Source: CAYQDF01 sp964416175
Lineage (GTDB): Bacteria > Chloroflexota > Anaerolineae > Anaerolineales > UBA4823
Assembly (NCBI GenBank): GCA_964416175.1
Contig: CAYQDF010000058.1
Span: 1 to 18,614, forward strand
Direction of reading: 5' to 3'
Length of the DNA stretch: 18,614 nt
Positions within the stretch are counted from its first letter, which is position 1. Every line of letters begins with the position of its first letter. Positions 1 to 7,602 of this stretch are shown here, piece after piece. Made by a program: the position numbers and the translations under genes. The notes beneath the pieces were generated by a model. The model had not been told where the DNA came from. It saw nothing but the letters and a program-made list of their open reading frames with translations, and did no database searches.

Positions 1-222
1 GCTTGCGAGGGAGTAGTCGCAGAAGCCCGCCGCTCCGCTCAGCGCGCTGGTTTGTTTTATCCCGAATTCATAATATTTTACTCGACAAGACATTCTCTTG
101 GTTCAACAGCTCCAGGAAGAAACAGATTTCCGCTCACCAGATGTGAGCGATGAACTGGAAGTCATTGATATCCAGTCAGAGTAATCGATCTCGTTGTGGG
201 ATGCCACGGGAATATTGATTTC
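1..222. other. Left-edge region with no firm gene
   Basis: No complete gene is visible. On the plus strand a short open stretch ends at the TAA at 181-183. Its last 28 codons, from a TTG near 97, read like a real acidic C-terminus (EETDFRSPDVSDELEVIDIQ), but an in-frame TAA lies a few codons before the TTG and no SD is seen. It may be the tail of a decayed gene. The minus-strand hydrolase gene ends at 223, so part of this region is its 3' flank. No clear terminator hairpin was found. Confidence 0.3.
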
Positions 223-1350
223 TCAAGGTGGCGGGTGATTTGCCGCGAACCATTCTGCGACGACTCGAATCGATTCGTGGTGAGACGCCAGGGAAAGGTC
301 CTCGCCAGGGCGCTCCAGGTATTTCTGGAACCACGAGAGCATCTCCGGGAAACCCTTGTTGTGATTGGAAAGGGCATGGTCTTCGCCAGGATAGATGATC
401 AATTCGACCGTTTTCCCAGCCTCCAGGAGCCCCTGAGCCAGTTTGCGCGCCTGCTCCACGGAAACCCGATCGTCATCCTCGCCGTGCTGGATCAACAAAG
501 GCGCATCGATCAGTTCCGGCCAATACGTGGCGGAGCGCGCTTCATAGAGATCTGGCCTCTCTTGCGGGGTCGCACCGATGAGGGGGATCATCACTCCTTC
601 CAGGACATCCAGCCTTTCCTCGCTCCACATGAACATATCCGCCACGCCGCTTACGACAGCCGCCACCTTCAGGTCCTGGATTCCATCTTCATGATCCCGC
701 CTGAGGGCAATATAGGTCTCCATCCCACCGCGGGACATCCCCACCATCCCGATTCGTTCAGGATCGACGATCGGGAGCGATTTCAACAACAATATCAGGT
801 TGAGGACATCATTGACATCAGCTCCCCCGAATTCTTCCTGTCCTTCGCCACCCAGGTTTCCGCGATACTGGGAACCCACCGCTGCGTAACCCGTTTCCAC
901 GAATGGGATCAGCTCCCACCCTCCCAGCGCTCCGGCATCCCGATTTCCTCCCCGGTTGAAGATGATCGCCGGGTAAGGCCCCGCCCCTTTCGGATATCCG
1001 AGGAGGCCTTTGACCCGCAACCCATCGCTCCAATAGGTCAACTCGCAGTATATGGTATTCTCGGTTTCGATGATGACCTCCGAGTATTCAACACTGCCAT
1101 CCTCGCCTTGCGGCAGGTCGGAGTGGATGGGGCACGCCAGAACGGGAGCCGACGTGGTATGGACCTCTTGGGCTTCGGGGCTGGTTATCTCGCGGGGTGA
1201 GGGAGAAGGTTTGGCTGGCTCTTTCGGGAGGGGTGTGAGGGTGGCTGCCTCCCTCTGGACCTGCTGGCACCCTGTCAGGGTCGCGAAACCCAGGCTCATG
1301 CCCGCAGCAAGGAGCAATAAGGTAACGGCTTGAATTTTCGGATGCTCCAT
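223..1350 (-). CDS. Lipoprotein alpha/beta hydrolase (prolyl oligopeptidase / dienelactone hydrolase-like)
   Basis: A 375-residue probable secreted, lipid-anchored serine hydrolase. The N-terminus has a basic start, a hydrophobic stretch (about 9-24) and the lipobox LTGC with acceptor Cys28. A Pro/Ser/Thr-rich linker (about 35-70) follows. The hydrolase fold spans about 90-345. The nucleophile elbow is GMSRGG (Ser206), the probable acid is Asp293 in HGEDDDRV, and the probable base is His325 in GEDH. The NRGG segment near 132 fits the oxyanion region. ATG 1350 follows an AGGAG six bases upstream. It lies 14 bp downstream of another lipoprotein gene on the same strand, so the two are probably co-transcribed. 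The substrate cannot be read from sequence; peptidase, acyl-peptide hydrolase or esterase are all possible. Confidence 0.85.
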   Translation of the reverse strand: MEHPKIQAVTLLLLAAGMSLGFATLTGCQQVQREAATLTPLPKEPAKPSPSPREITSPEAQEVHTTSAPVLACPIHSDLPQGEDGSVEYSEVIIETENTIYCELTYWSDGLRVKGLLGYPKGAGPYPAIIFNRGGNRDAGALGGWELIPFVETGYAAVGSQYRGNLGGEGQEEFGGADVNDVLNLILLLKSLPIVDPERIGMVGMSRGGMETYIALRRDHEDGIQDLKVAAVVSGVADMFMWSEERLDVLEGVMIPLIGATPQERPDLYEARSATYWPELIDAPLLIQHGEDDDRVSVEQARKLAQGLLEAGKTVELIIYPGEDHALSNHNKGFPEMLSWFQKYLERPGEDLSLASHHESIRVVAEWFAANHPPP

Positions 1351-1364
1351 TGAAATCTCCTGGT

Positions 1365-2537
1365 TTATTCGTCTTCAAGCTGATAGATCGAGGATCGGAA
1401 CAGTCGGCCGTCCGCCAAGCCAAGGTAGAACCGGCTTGCGGCGAACTCCAGGGAATGCGGTGTGCTGCTGACTGTCAGCCGCATGAATTCGTCTTCTTCA
1501 GAAGAGATCGACGCGTCGAAAAAATCGAATTCAACGATGCGGGAGAAGTCCGCGCTGCAGCGACAGTCCAGGGACTGGGCAGCATAGATGGCCCCCCGAC
1601 CCGAAGGCTCACCTGCCAGCACAAAAAGCGCTTCTCCCGCCTGGACCACATCCCGGACCGGCTCTGGAAATTCCACAACCCAGGATTCTTTCCCATCGAA
1701 GAAGTGGAGCCGGTGATCAACCGTCGCCCAGTGAGGAGCCATCGCGATGGCGCCCTGGAAAACAGCGTGCTTCTGGACTGCGGAAACCCTCGCATAAATG
1801 TCGGATTCCAGGCAGTCTGCTGGCTGCCAGGTTCCCTCATCCAAGGCCAGGCAGCCCGAGCCTGCCGTGGTCACGAAGAGCTTTTCTCCCAGCACAAAAC
1901 CGCTGTTGAGGGTGGCATAGCCCTCAGACTGAAAATCCGGCCCTTCTTCCCAGGTTCGTCCGCCGTCAGCCGAGAGCCATAAAGCACTCCCCTCTCTAGC
2001 CTGCCCGATCGCGGCGAACATGCCATTCAGGAATATAACATCCCACAGATGTACAGCCCCCGGTATCGGGGAGGACCTGGACCACGGAGCACCCAAGGAT
2101 TTTTCGTAAATGTAGCCGTTATCCATGTGCTCAATCGCCTCCGTCCCCGGGAGGTACAATTTGCCGCCGTAGACCCGGAACACCTCCATTCCATGTTCCT
2201 CGAGGAGGTATGTATCGTCGTGAACAAAATCCTCTGTCTGGACGTCGTAGTAGAGCATCCGCAGCGGTCCGGAGTTGGCGTACCAGTCGCCGTGCGCCAG
2301 GTAGATCCGATCGTGCCAGAGCTGCATGTCCCAGAGCGCCGAGTGATATCCGAAGTCCCGGTACGCAGCAGGGGTCCCCAGCAGGTCGAAAGTAAGCGGC
2401 TGGAGGTGAGAGGGGATTCCAGGCTGCGCAGAGGTAGGGGCAGGGACCTCGGGCGTTTCAACCCCGGGTAGCGGCGTCGCCAATCGGCAACCGGCGATGA
2501 ATGCCACCCAAAAGCAGAACGAGATCCTTCGTATCAC
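1365..2537 (-). CDS. Lipoprotein with Asp-box / beta-propeller-like repeats
   Basis: About 390 residues and probably extracytoplasmic. I chose the GTG at 2537 because it gives a compact lipoprotein signal: MIRR, a hydrophobic core, then FIAGC with acceptor Cys17. A GGTGG lies six bases upstream. The open frame extends 35 codons further to another GTG, but that extension is Arg/Gln-rich and would bury the signal peptide. A linker rich in Pro and Thr follows. The body holds repeated beta-strand-like blocks and one clear Asp-box (SADGGRTW, 189-196), the motif of BNR/sialidase-type propellers. Other phrases (GGKLYLPGTEAIEHMDNG, SRFYLGLADGRLF) also look like propeller blades. No sialidase catalytic set was identified, so a glycosidase role is not claimed. 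It is the first gene of a two-gene unit with the hydrolase. Confidence 0.75.
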   Translation of the reverse strand: MIRRISFCFWVAFIAGCRLATPLPGVETPEVPAPTSAQPGIPSHLQPLTFDLLGTPAAYRDFGYHSALWDMQLWHDRIYLAHGDWYANSGPLRMLYYDVQTEDFVHDDTYLLEEHGMEVFRVYGGKLYLPGTEAIEHMDNGYIYEKSLGAPWSRSSPIPGAVHLWDVIFLNGMFAAIGQAREGSALWLSADGGRTWEEGPDFQSEGYATLNSGFVLGEKLFVTTAGSGCLALDEGTWQPADCLESDIYARVSAVQKHAVFQGAIAMAPHWATVDHRLHFFDGKESWVVEFPEPVRDVVQAGEALFVLAGEPSGRGAIYAAQSLDCRCSADFSRIVEFDFFDASISSEEDEFMRLTVSSTPHSLEFAASRFYLGLADGRLFRSSIYQLEDE

Positions 2538-2909
2538 TATGATCCACCGCGTCCGCTGCTGAACAGCGGGTGAGCACGCCCGCGTGCGCTGAACCTGCTG
2601 CCAGACACCAGGTTCCTCCAGCGTATTCCCGCGCCTGCGCACCGTGAGCGCCGACAGCGTCGATCAGCACAATTTCGTTGAAAGGATTAACCTGTAAACC
2701 GGTTATTCGTAATGGTGTGTAACTTTAAGAGCGCAGCACGGTATGCCCATATTGATACAACCCGGTGCACCAATACAGCGCCTTACCTGTCCCCGACACC
2801 GTTAATCTTTTGGGTATTTCCCTGTCGCCAGTCGATATTTTACAACAAAATCCCAGCCTTTCCACAGGCAGGTGGGTAAGGCAGGGAGATTCCGGAAGCT
2901 GAATACCGG
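2538..2909. other. Noncoding gap of 372 bp between minus-strand genes
   Basis: This lies between the start of the propeller lipoprotein gene and the stop of the amidase gene, both on the minus strand. It should hold the lipoprotein promoter and the end of the ECF-amidase transcript. I see no convincing -35/-10 pair, no strong terminator hairpin with a T run, and no tRNA. The part nearest the lipoprotein (about 2540-2670) is open in two minus-strand frames, but neither looks like a known protein. Confidence 0.5.
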
Positions 2910-3836
2910 TCAGGATTTAAAAATGCTCAATGGCATATAATTCGCCACTATCCAGTTCGGGGCATCGACGATTTCACTGATTTTCAAATCTCCGGCAGTA
3001 CTGCACAAGATATAGGATTGGCTGCGAGTCAACCCGTGATTGAGCTCCAACCAATCGATCATCGCTCTGACAGCGTTCTTGGCATTTTCCATCAAATCCG
3101 GACCGTGGGCTGTGGTCACATGGTAGCCTTTTCTATCCGTTTTAGAAAGCGGGCTGGGTGTCTGAAATTGGAGTTCTTTTACATGCAAGTCTTTACGAAC
3201 GGTAATCCGCAGCGTGACGAGCATTGGTGATTCGATGCCTGTGCCGCAAACTTCGCCGCTCCCCTGAGCGCTGTGACAGTCCCCACAAGCGAACAGCGCC
3301 CCATCCACGAAGACCGGAAACCAGGCTGTCGACCCCGGCACGAGATGGCGCACATCGATATTCCCGGCGTTCGCGCGCGGGGGTATGGTATTGATCCGTC
3401 CGGGCTCCTTGGGCGCGACGCCCATCGTCCCGCAGAATGGCTCGAAGGGCAGCTGGATATCATTGACGCCAAAATCGCAGATGTCTCCAGCCAGCTTCCA
3501 GTGATGGATGTACGCGTAATCGAAGTCTTCAGCCAGCAGCCCGAAACCCTTCAGGTGACCGGACCAACCCCATTGCTTGTGCTTCAAATCGAGCACTTCG
3601 ACCTGCAGGGTGTCGCCAGGCTCAGCACCCTTCACAAAGACTGATCCAATTAAAGCGTGGATCGGGGCGAAATCGATATTTGCGAGCTCCTCATCGCCCC
3701 ACTCAGGTGTGACCTGCCCGCAAGGCTCCGGGCAATCGAACACCACGACATCGCCGGGATCGATAACCACCCGAGGTTCCACAGAATTATCCCAGAAGGG
3801 TTGGGTCACGCTGCCATCCAGATAATGCTCAGCCAT
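2910..3836 (-). CDS. Acetamidase/formamidase family amidase
   Basis: A 308-residue probable cytoplasmic metal-dependent hydrolase of short amides (FmdA/AmdA family), releasing ammonia and a carboxylate. Family landmarks in order: the VIDPGDVVVFDCPEP segment (24-38), PEPGDTL-like AEPGDTLQVEVLDL (71-84), GTMGVAP (136-142), NAGNIDVRHL (156-165), and the conserved GDCHSAQGSGEVCGTGIE (185-202) holding the likely Asp, His and Glu ligands. The position after AQG is Ser, where many relatives have Asp. No signal peptide. ATG 3836 is preceded by a strong AGGAGGA. The gene starts 29 bp after the ecfT stop on the same strand, so it is probably the last gene of the ECF transporter operon. The exact amide substrate is unknown. 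Confidence 0.88.
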   Translation of the reverse strand: MAEHYLDGSVTQPFWDNSVEPRVVIDPGDVVVFDCPEPCGQVTPEWGDEELANIDFAPIHALIGSVFVKGAEPGDTLQVEVLDLKHKQWGWSGHLKGFGLLAEDFDYAYIHHWKLAGDICDFGVNDIQLPFEPFCGTMGVAPKEPGRINTIPPRANAGNIDVRHLVPGSTAWFPVFVDGALFACGDCHSAQGSGEVCGTGIESPMLVTLRITVRKDLHVKELQFQTPSPLSKTDRKGYHVTTAHGPDLMENAKNAVRAMIDWLELNHGLTRSQSYILCSTAGDLKISEIVDAPNWIVANYMPLSIFKS

Positions 3837-3865
3837 AAAATCCTCCTCCTCAGACTTCCAAGAAT

Positions 3866-4882
3866 TTAATAGCCGATCCAGGAGAGAATCATCTGCTCCG
3901 TTGGGTTGCCAATACCAGATCGGTTCAAGAACAGACTGCCCAGGATGCAGCCGATGATCAATGCCATCGCAAGGTAATCCAACCTGGAAAAGGTGAGCTG
4001 TCTGCGGTAGGTGCGGTGGGCAATATTATAGTCCAATGCCCGGGCCAGGATCGCGATCGCGATGTCCTGGGATCGCTCTAACGTCGCCAGGAAGATAGGG
4101 ATCAGCAGTCCGGTCAATACCTGGATCCGCCGGATGAGACTTTTCGGCCTGGTGTTGAACCCGCGCGCCTTTTGCGCGTCTGTGATCTTTTGCGCTTGTT
4201 GAGACAGGATCCCAACGGTGGCAAATCCAATGCTCAGGGCGATGCTCATTTCAGGCGGCAGACCACGGCTGGCCAGCCAGTGAATAACAACTCCAACCAG
4301 CACTGAAGCCAATGCGAGCAAACCGGCTCGGGTTCCGGGACCGACCGATAACCGCAAGCTATTCTCATCCAGAGTCAGGAGTGCAATTAGAAATAGAATG
4401 AAACTGATGAAAAGGACTATGGCGGACGCTCTAAGTATTCCTTGCTGACGTTCGCGCCGTGTAAGACCCAGCACCAGGTCGACCGGAGGGGTGGTATAGA
4501 GCATCAGATGAACTGACAGGACTACGATGAAGAACCGGAAGAAGACTGCCACGCTCCTTACCAGTCCTTGTACAGTGACAGGTATCCATTCTTTTCCCGG
4601 AACAAGGTAGAAAAGGAACGCCGCATCCTCCGGTGAAAAGAAGAAGATCTGGAATAATGAAAACGTGAAGAAGATTACCACCAGGACCCGAAGGTTGCGG
4701 TTTAGCAATCGCGGATCGACTGCCCTGGTGCCAAACCAGTAAAGGGTGAGGAATAAGGCAGCAATGATAACCGGGTCGATTATGGTGATCGCAATGATCG
4801 TCAGCCCGACAAACATGAGGAGCTTGGTCCGGGCATCCAATCGATGCAGTGTTGAGTCGCCTTTCTGGAATTCAACGGGCAT
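3866..4882 (-). CDS. ecfT: Energy-coupling factor transporter transmembrane protein EcfT (extended form)
   Basis: The membrane scaffold of an ECF-type vitamin/metabolite importer, which couples the ATPase to the substrate-binding S component. It has 338 residues from ATG 4882, chosen because GGAGG lies six bases upstream; the frame extends 15 codons further without support. Family marks: the N-terminal LHRLDARTKLLM (12-23), several hydrophobic segments, TTPPVDLVLGL (130-140), then the coupling region DAQKARGFNTR (235-245) and ILARALDYN (278-286). These match the two Ala-Arg-Gly-type motifs that dock on the ATPases; the second is ARA instead of ARG. Residues about 141-205 add charged sequence and two hydrophobic stretches that typical EcfT proteins of about 265 residues lack. 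It overlaps the upstream ATPase gene by 11 bp, so translational coupling is likely. Confidence 0.9.
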   Translation of the reverse strand: MPVEFQKGDSTLHRLDARTKLLMFVGLTIIAITIIDPVIIAALFLTLYWFGTRAVDPRLLNRNLRVLVVIFFTFSLFQIFFFSPEDAAFLFYLVPGKEWIPVTVQGLVRSVAVFFRFFIVVLSVHLMLYTTPPVDLVLGLTRRERQQGILRASAIVLFISFILFLIALLTLDENSLRLSVGPGTRAGLLALASVLVGVVIHWLASRGLPPEMSIALSIGFATVGILSQQAQKITDAQKARGFNTRPKSLIRRIQVLTGLLIPIFLATLERSQDIAIAILARALDYNIAHRTYRRQLTFSRLDYLAMALIIGCILGSLFLNRSGIGNPTEQMILSWIGY

Positions 4883-6581
4883 TTGCAGCCTCCAGTAAAG
4901 CGCTAACCGCTGCATCGAGTTGCTCATAAGTCGTCAGCCACGGGGGAATCCCATACTCGCGAAGCAACAGGCTGAGCTTTGTCGAAGCAGGCAAATCCAG
5001 AGAGTTTGCCTGTACCAGGTCAAGGTCGGACAGCAGTGCGCGGATCGGGCCATCGAATGACACTCGCCCAGAGTTCATCACAATCGCCCGTCTTGCGTAG
5101 GCAGCAGCGTAATCGATGCGGTGAGTAACGATAATGACCGTTGTGCCCGCATCGTTCAATCGTTTAAGTATCTCGAAGATCTCCTGGGACATGTATGGGT
5201 CCTGGCCGGTAGTGGGCTCGTCAACGATCAATACTCGAGGTTTGAGAGCCAACACAGACGCCAACGCCAGGCGCTGTTTCTGACCTTTTCCCAGATCGAA
5301 TATTTCAGCCTCGCGCGCATCCAACATGCCTACAAATTCCAGGGACTCGTTTACCCGGCTGTCATATTCACGCGGATCAACATCATGCGCTTTTAAGCCA
5401 AAGATAATCTCATCGCGAACGTTGAAGGATACGAGCTGATGGTTCGGATTCTGAAAGCAAAAACCGACGTCTTTTGCGAGCATATGCGTTGGCGTTACCG
5501 CGACATCCCTGCCGGTCACGATCACTTTTCCCTGGTCGGGATGCAACAGGCCGATCAAATGGCGGGCGAGGGTCGTTTTCCCTGAACCATTGCGGCCCAG
5601 GATGGCGATGAACTCCCCTTCTCCGACGGTCAGATCTACGTTATCCAATGCAAGCCGGGAACCGTCGTACGAATAGGTGACGCCCGCCAATTCGATGATC
5701 GGCTTGCCCGAAGGAATCTCCTGTATTTGAGAGTCAATAACGTCGATTCGATGTAATTCATACCGGGAAAGCAGCTGGCGGTGAAACTCCTCCGCCGTGA
5801 TCGGTAGTGGATTGAATCTCAGCTTATCCGCCAGCCTGACTATCGCCGGACGGGTGAAAACGAAAGGGATATCTCCACCGGCAAGCGCCTGATCGACTGT
5901 ACCGTTGCGGACAACCCGTCCCTGGTGCATGACGATCACCCGGTCAGCTAAAGGTAGCGCCTCTTCAAGCGCGTGTTCGACCAGGAGCAGAGTTTTTCCC
6001 CTCTTCTTCGCAACTTCTACGACCAGGCGCAGAATTTGCGTGCGCCCCGCCGGATCCAGGTTCGCCAGTGGTTCATCCATGACATAAATGTCCGGGTGCA
6101 TCGCGTAGATGGCCGCGATCACACAGGCCTGCTGTTCGCCCCCGGAAAGACTGTGCGGGATCCTGTCTTCGTAGCCGGTTAACCGCGTTACCTTTAACGC
6201 TTCTTCGACCCTCGAGAGGATTTCCTGGCGCGGGACACCCAGATTTTCGGGTCCAAACGCGACCTCATCAGCCACGCTCGCCGTGACAAGCTGGCTTTCC
6301 GGATCCTGGAAGACGAGCCCGACTAATGACGCCAGCCCGCCGATACGCGCCCGTCTCGTGTTATAACCTCTCACCAGCACATCACCAGTCAATTTCCCTT
6401 CATGGTAATGTGGGATCAGACCATTGATGCAACTGCAAAGAGTGGTCTTGCCGCTTCCCGCCGGCCCCGTCACAAGCAGGATCTCACCAGGAGCTATCCC
6501 GAGATTGACCTCATCAATAGCAGGATGGTCCGACCCTTCATATCGAAAGGAAACATTGCGAAATTCGATGTCGAAGTTCAT
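4872..6581 (-). CDS. ecfA: ECF transporter ATPase, two ABC domains fused in one chain
   Basis: A 569-residue cytoplasmic ATPase that powers the importer. Domain 1 (about 5-235) has Walker A GPAGSGKTT (39-47), Q-loop Gln92, signature LSGGEQQ (145-151), Walker B IYVMDEP and switch His203. Domain 2 (about 295-515) has Walker A GRNGSGKTT (328-336), Q-loop FQNP, the altered signature LGKGQKQ (429-435), Walker B VLIVDEP, TTGQD and His485. KGQ-type signatures are common in this subfamily. The fusion replaces separate EcfA1 and EcfA2 subunits, as in YkoD-type proteins. The last about 45 residues are an extra tail. The SD is weak at ATG 6581. It lies 192 bp downstream of the S component gene, with a palindromic repeat in the gap. 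Confidence 0.93.
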   Translation of the reverse strand: MNFDIEFRNVSFRYEGSDHPAIDEVNLGIAPGEILLVTGPAGSGKTTLCSCINGLIPHYHEGKLTGDVLVRGYNTRRARIGGLASLVGLVFQDPESQLVTASVADEVAFGPENLGVPRQEILSRVEEALKVTRLTGYEDRIPHSLSGGEQQACVIAAIYAMHPDIYVMDEPLANLDPAGRTQILRLVVEVAKKRGKTLLLVEHALEEALPLADRVIVMHQGRVVRNGTVDQALAGGDIPFVFTRPAIVRLADKLRFNPLPITAEEFHRQLLSRYELHRIDVIDSQIQEIPSGKPIIELAGVTYSYDGSRLALDNVDLTVGEGEFIAILGRNGSGKTTLARHLIGLLHPDQGKVIVTGRDVAVTPTHMLAKDVGFCFQNPNHQLVSFNVRDEIIFGLKAHDVDPREYDSRVNESLEFVGMLDAREAEIFDLGKGQKQRLALASVLALKPRVLIVDEPTTGQDPYMSQEIFEILKRLNDAGTTVIIVTHRIDYAAAYARRAIVMNSGRVSFDGPIRALLSDLDLVQANSLDLPASTKLSLLLREYGIPPWLTTYEQLDAAVSALLEAANAR

Positions 6582-6658
6582 TGATCGCGGGAATTTGACG
6601 GCAACATCCTGTCCGCCAGATGTTCTTCCAGGCGGGCAGGACGTCGTTCGTCGTGATC

Positions 6659-6751
6659 AGAGGTTATCTCAAAAATAGGTAGTTGTTGTGTTTTGCAGCG
6701 GCTCCGCCACTAAAAAAACACCGCCCTCCTATTATTTTTGAGATAGCTTCT
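6659..6751. repeat. Dispersed imperfect palindrome, copy A (MITE-like or structured RNA)
   Basis: The ends are near-inverted repeats: TATCTCAAAAATA at 6665-6677 and TATTTTTGAGATA at about 6733-6745. The similarity extends outward (AGGT and AGCT flanks) and inward through G/T-rich and A/C-rich arms to a central GCGGCTCCGC hairpin. A second copy lies at 11081-11172 with the same arms. No open reading frame. It sits between the S component and ATPase genes, so the operon transcript would carry a long hairpin here. It could be a non-autonomous element or a regulatory/processing hairpin. Confidence 0.7.
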
Positions 6752-6773
6752 AGAAATCCGGGTATCTCAGGGT

Positions 6774-7361
6774 TTACCAGAGCGGTCGCCGGTACCGTTC
6801 GGGCAGAGCTGCCATGATGACTGTCGTGACAATCGTCGTCAAGATCGCCTCAGGCCCGGCTCCGGCTTCTAGCGTACCCAGGAGAGCAAAAAAGCCGCCG
6901 TACTCTGGATCGGGGTAGAAGAGCACCAACCCAACAACGAAGAGGGGGACAACTACCAAAAAATAATAGCCTAATACTTGTATCGCCCAGAGAGCAAGGC
7001 GCAGGATGTTATTCGCCCGAAAACGCCAGCTTAAATTCTTATAAACCAGGCCGCTGTAAATGCCCCCGATGATGTGGGCTAACAGGCTGGCAAGAGGGAT
7101 GCCCGGTTCGGCGATACCTGCCAGGACACCGATGACGATCCCACCGATCGGACCGGTGAGCGATGCGCCGGTGGTGGTGAAGATCTCCCGCGGATCGGTT
7201 ACAACCGGTGTCCCCGGGATTGGGATCGTGATACCGGCCAGGACGACGGCCAGTGCAGCTCCGCCAAAGGCGGCAGCCACTCCAATCTGGCGCGCCGACA
7301 GGAGAGGACGCCGTTCTTGCTCGATCGGCGGTCCTGCAGGGGTGACAGGTTCATTGACCAT
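6774..7361 (-). CDS. ECF transporter S component, substrate unknown
   Basis: A 195-residue small membrane protein with about five to six hydrophobic segments, the substrate-binding subunit of an ECF importer. After a Pro/Glu-rich cytoplasmic N-terminus (1-22), helix 1 contains AFGGA (31-35), the AxxxA type of motif through which S components pack against EcfT. A Gly/Pro-rich binding-loop-like region follows (IPIPGTPVVTDPREIFTTTGASLTGPIGG, 46-74, written here as consecutive pieces of one segment). It does not clearly match S components I know such as RibU, ThiT, BioY or YkoE. ATG 7361 has a strong AGGAGG upstream. It is the first gene of the presumed operon with the ATPase, EcfT and the amidase. 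The amidase suggests a ligand with an amide or formamide group, which is inference only. Confidence 0.82.
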   Translation of the reverse strand: MVNEPVTPAGPPIEQERRPLLSARQIGVAAAFGGAALAVVLAGITIPIPGTPVVTDPREIFTTTGASLTGPIGGIVIGVLAGIAEPGIPLASLLAHIIGGIYSGLVYKNLSWRFRANNILRLALWAIQVLGYYFLVVVPLFVVGLVLFYPDPEYGGFFALLGTLEAGAGPEAILTTIVTTVIMAALPERYRRPLW

Positions 7362-7602
7362 GCGATACCTCCTTTGGTTTGGATATTCCTCTCATATCTC
7401 TCTATAAGATCTACGTATATGCATATAACCCTGATTTATACGAATGGTTACGGGAAGCCCGCAGGTGCAATCAACTGCGATTCTCAGCTTCCATCGCCGC
7501 CAGGATCTCCTGCCCACATGCAGGGTTTATTTGTGTAAGGGCGAAGGGACGCTCAAACAGAATTCACGCTCCTATATATTCTGAGTGTAGTAAGATTAAT
7601 GT
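7362..7602. promoter_or_regulatory. Divergent intergenic region between ecfS and rarA
   Basis: This should hold promoters for both directions. A perfect 12-bp AT-rich palindrome, TATATGCATATA, lies at 7416-7427, about 55 bp upstream of the ecfS start. It could be an operator or simply AT-rich promoter DNA. Toward rarA, TATATT at 7575-7580 is a possible -10 only about 23 bp before the GTG, with no convincing -35. The ecfS leader was inspected for thiamine, cobalamin and FMN riboswitch motifs. A GCTGAGA occurs, but the rest of a thi-box does not follow. Confidence 0.35.

Noticed and set aside
196..1200. Long plus-strand open frame of 334 codons
   Set aside because: It is antisense to the lipoprotein hydrolase, which has a lipobox, catalytic triad and SD. 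The plus-strand translation shows no family pattern.
2458..2670. Short minus-strand frame overlapping the start of the propeller lipoprotein
   Set aside because: No SD and no family pattern, and it conflicts with the lipoprotein signal in the other frame.
6659..6751. Palindromic repeat read as an ordinary Rho-independent terminator
   Set aside because: It lies inside a co-directional operon, its arms are long and A/T-ended, and a matching copy stands just before a gene start at 11081-11172.
7430..7550. Possible thiamine riboswitch in the ecfS leader (GCTGAGA seen on the minus strand)
   Set aside because: The second conserved thi-box part (ACCTGAT...GTAGGGA type) does not follow, and no other riboswitch core was recognised.
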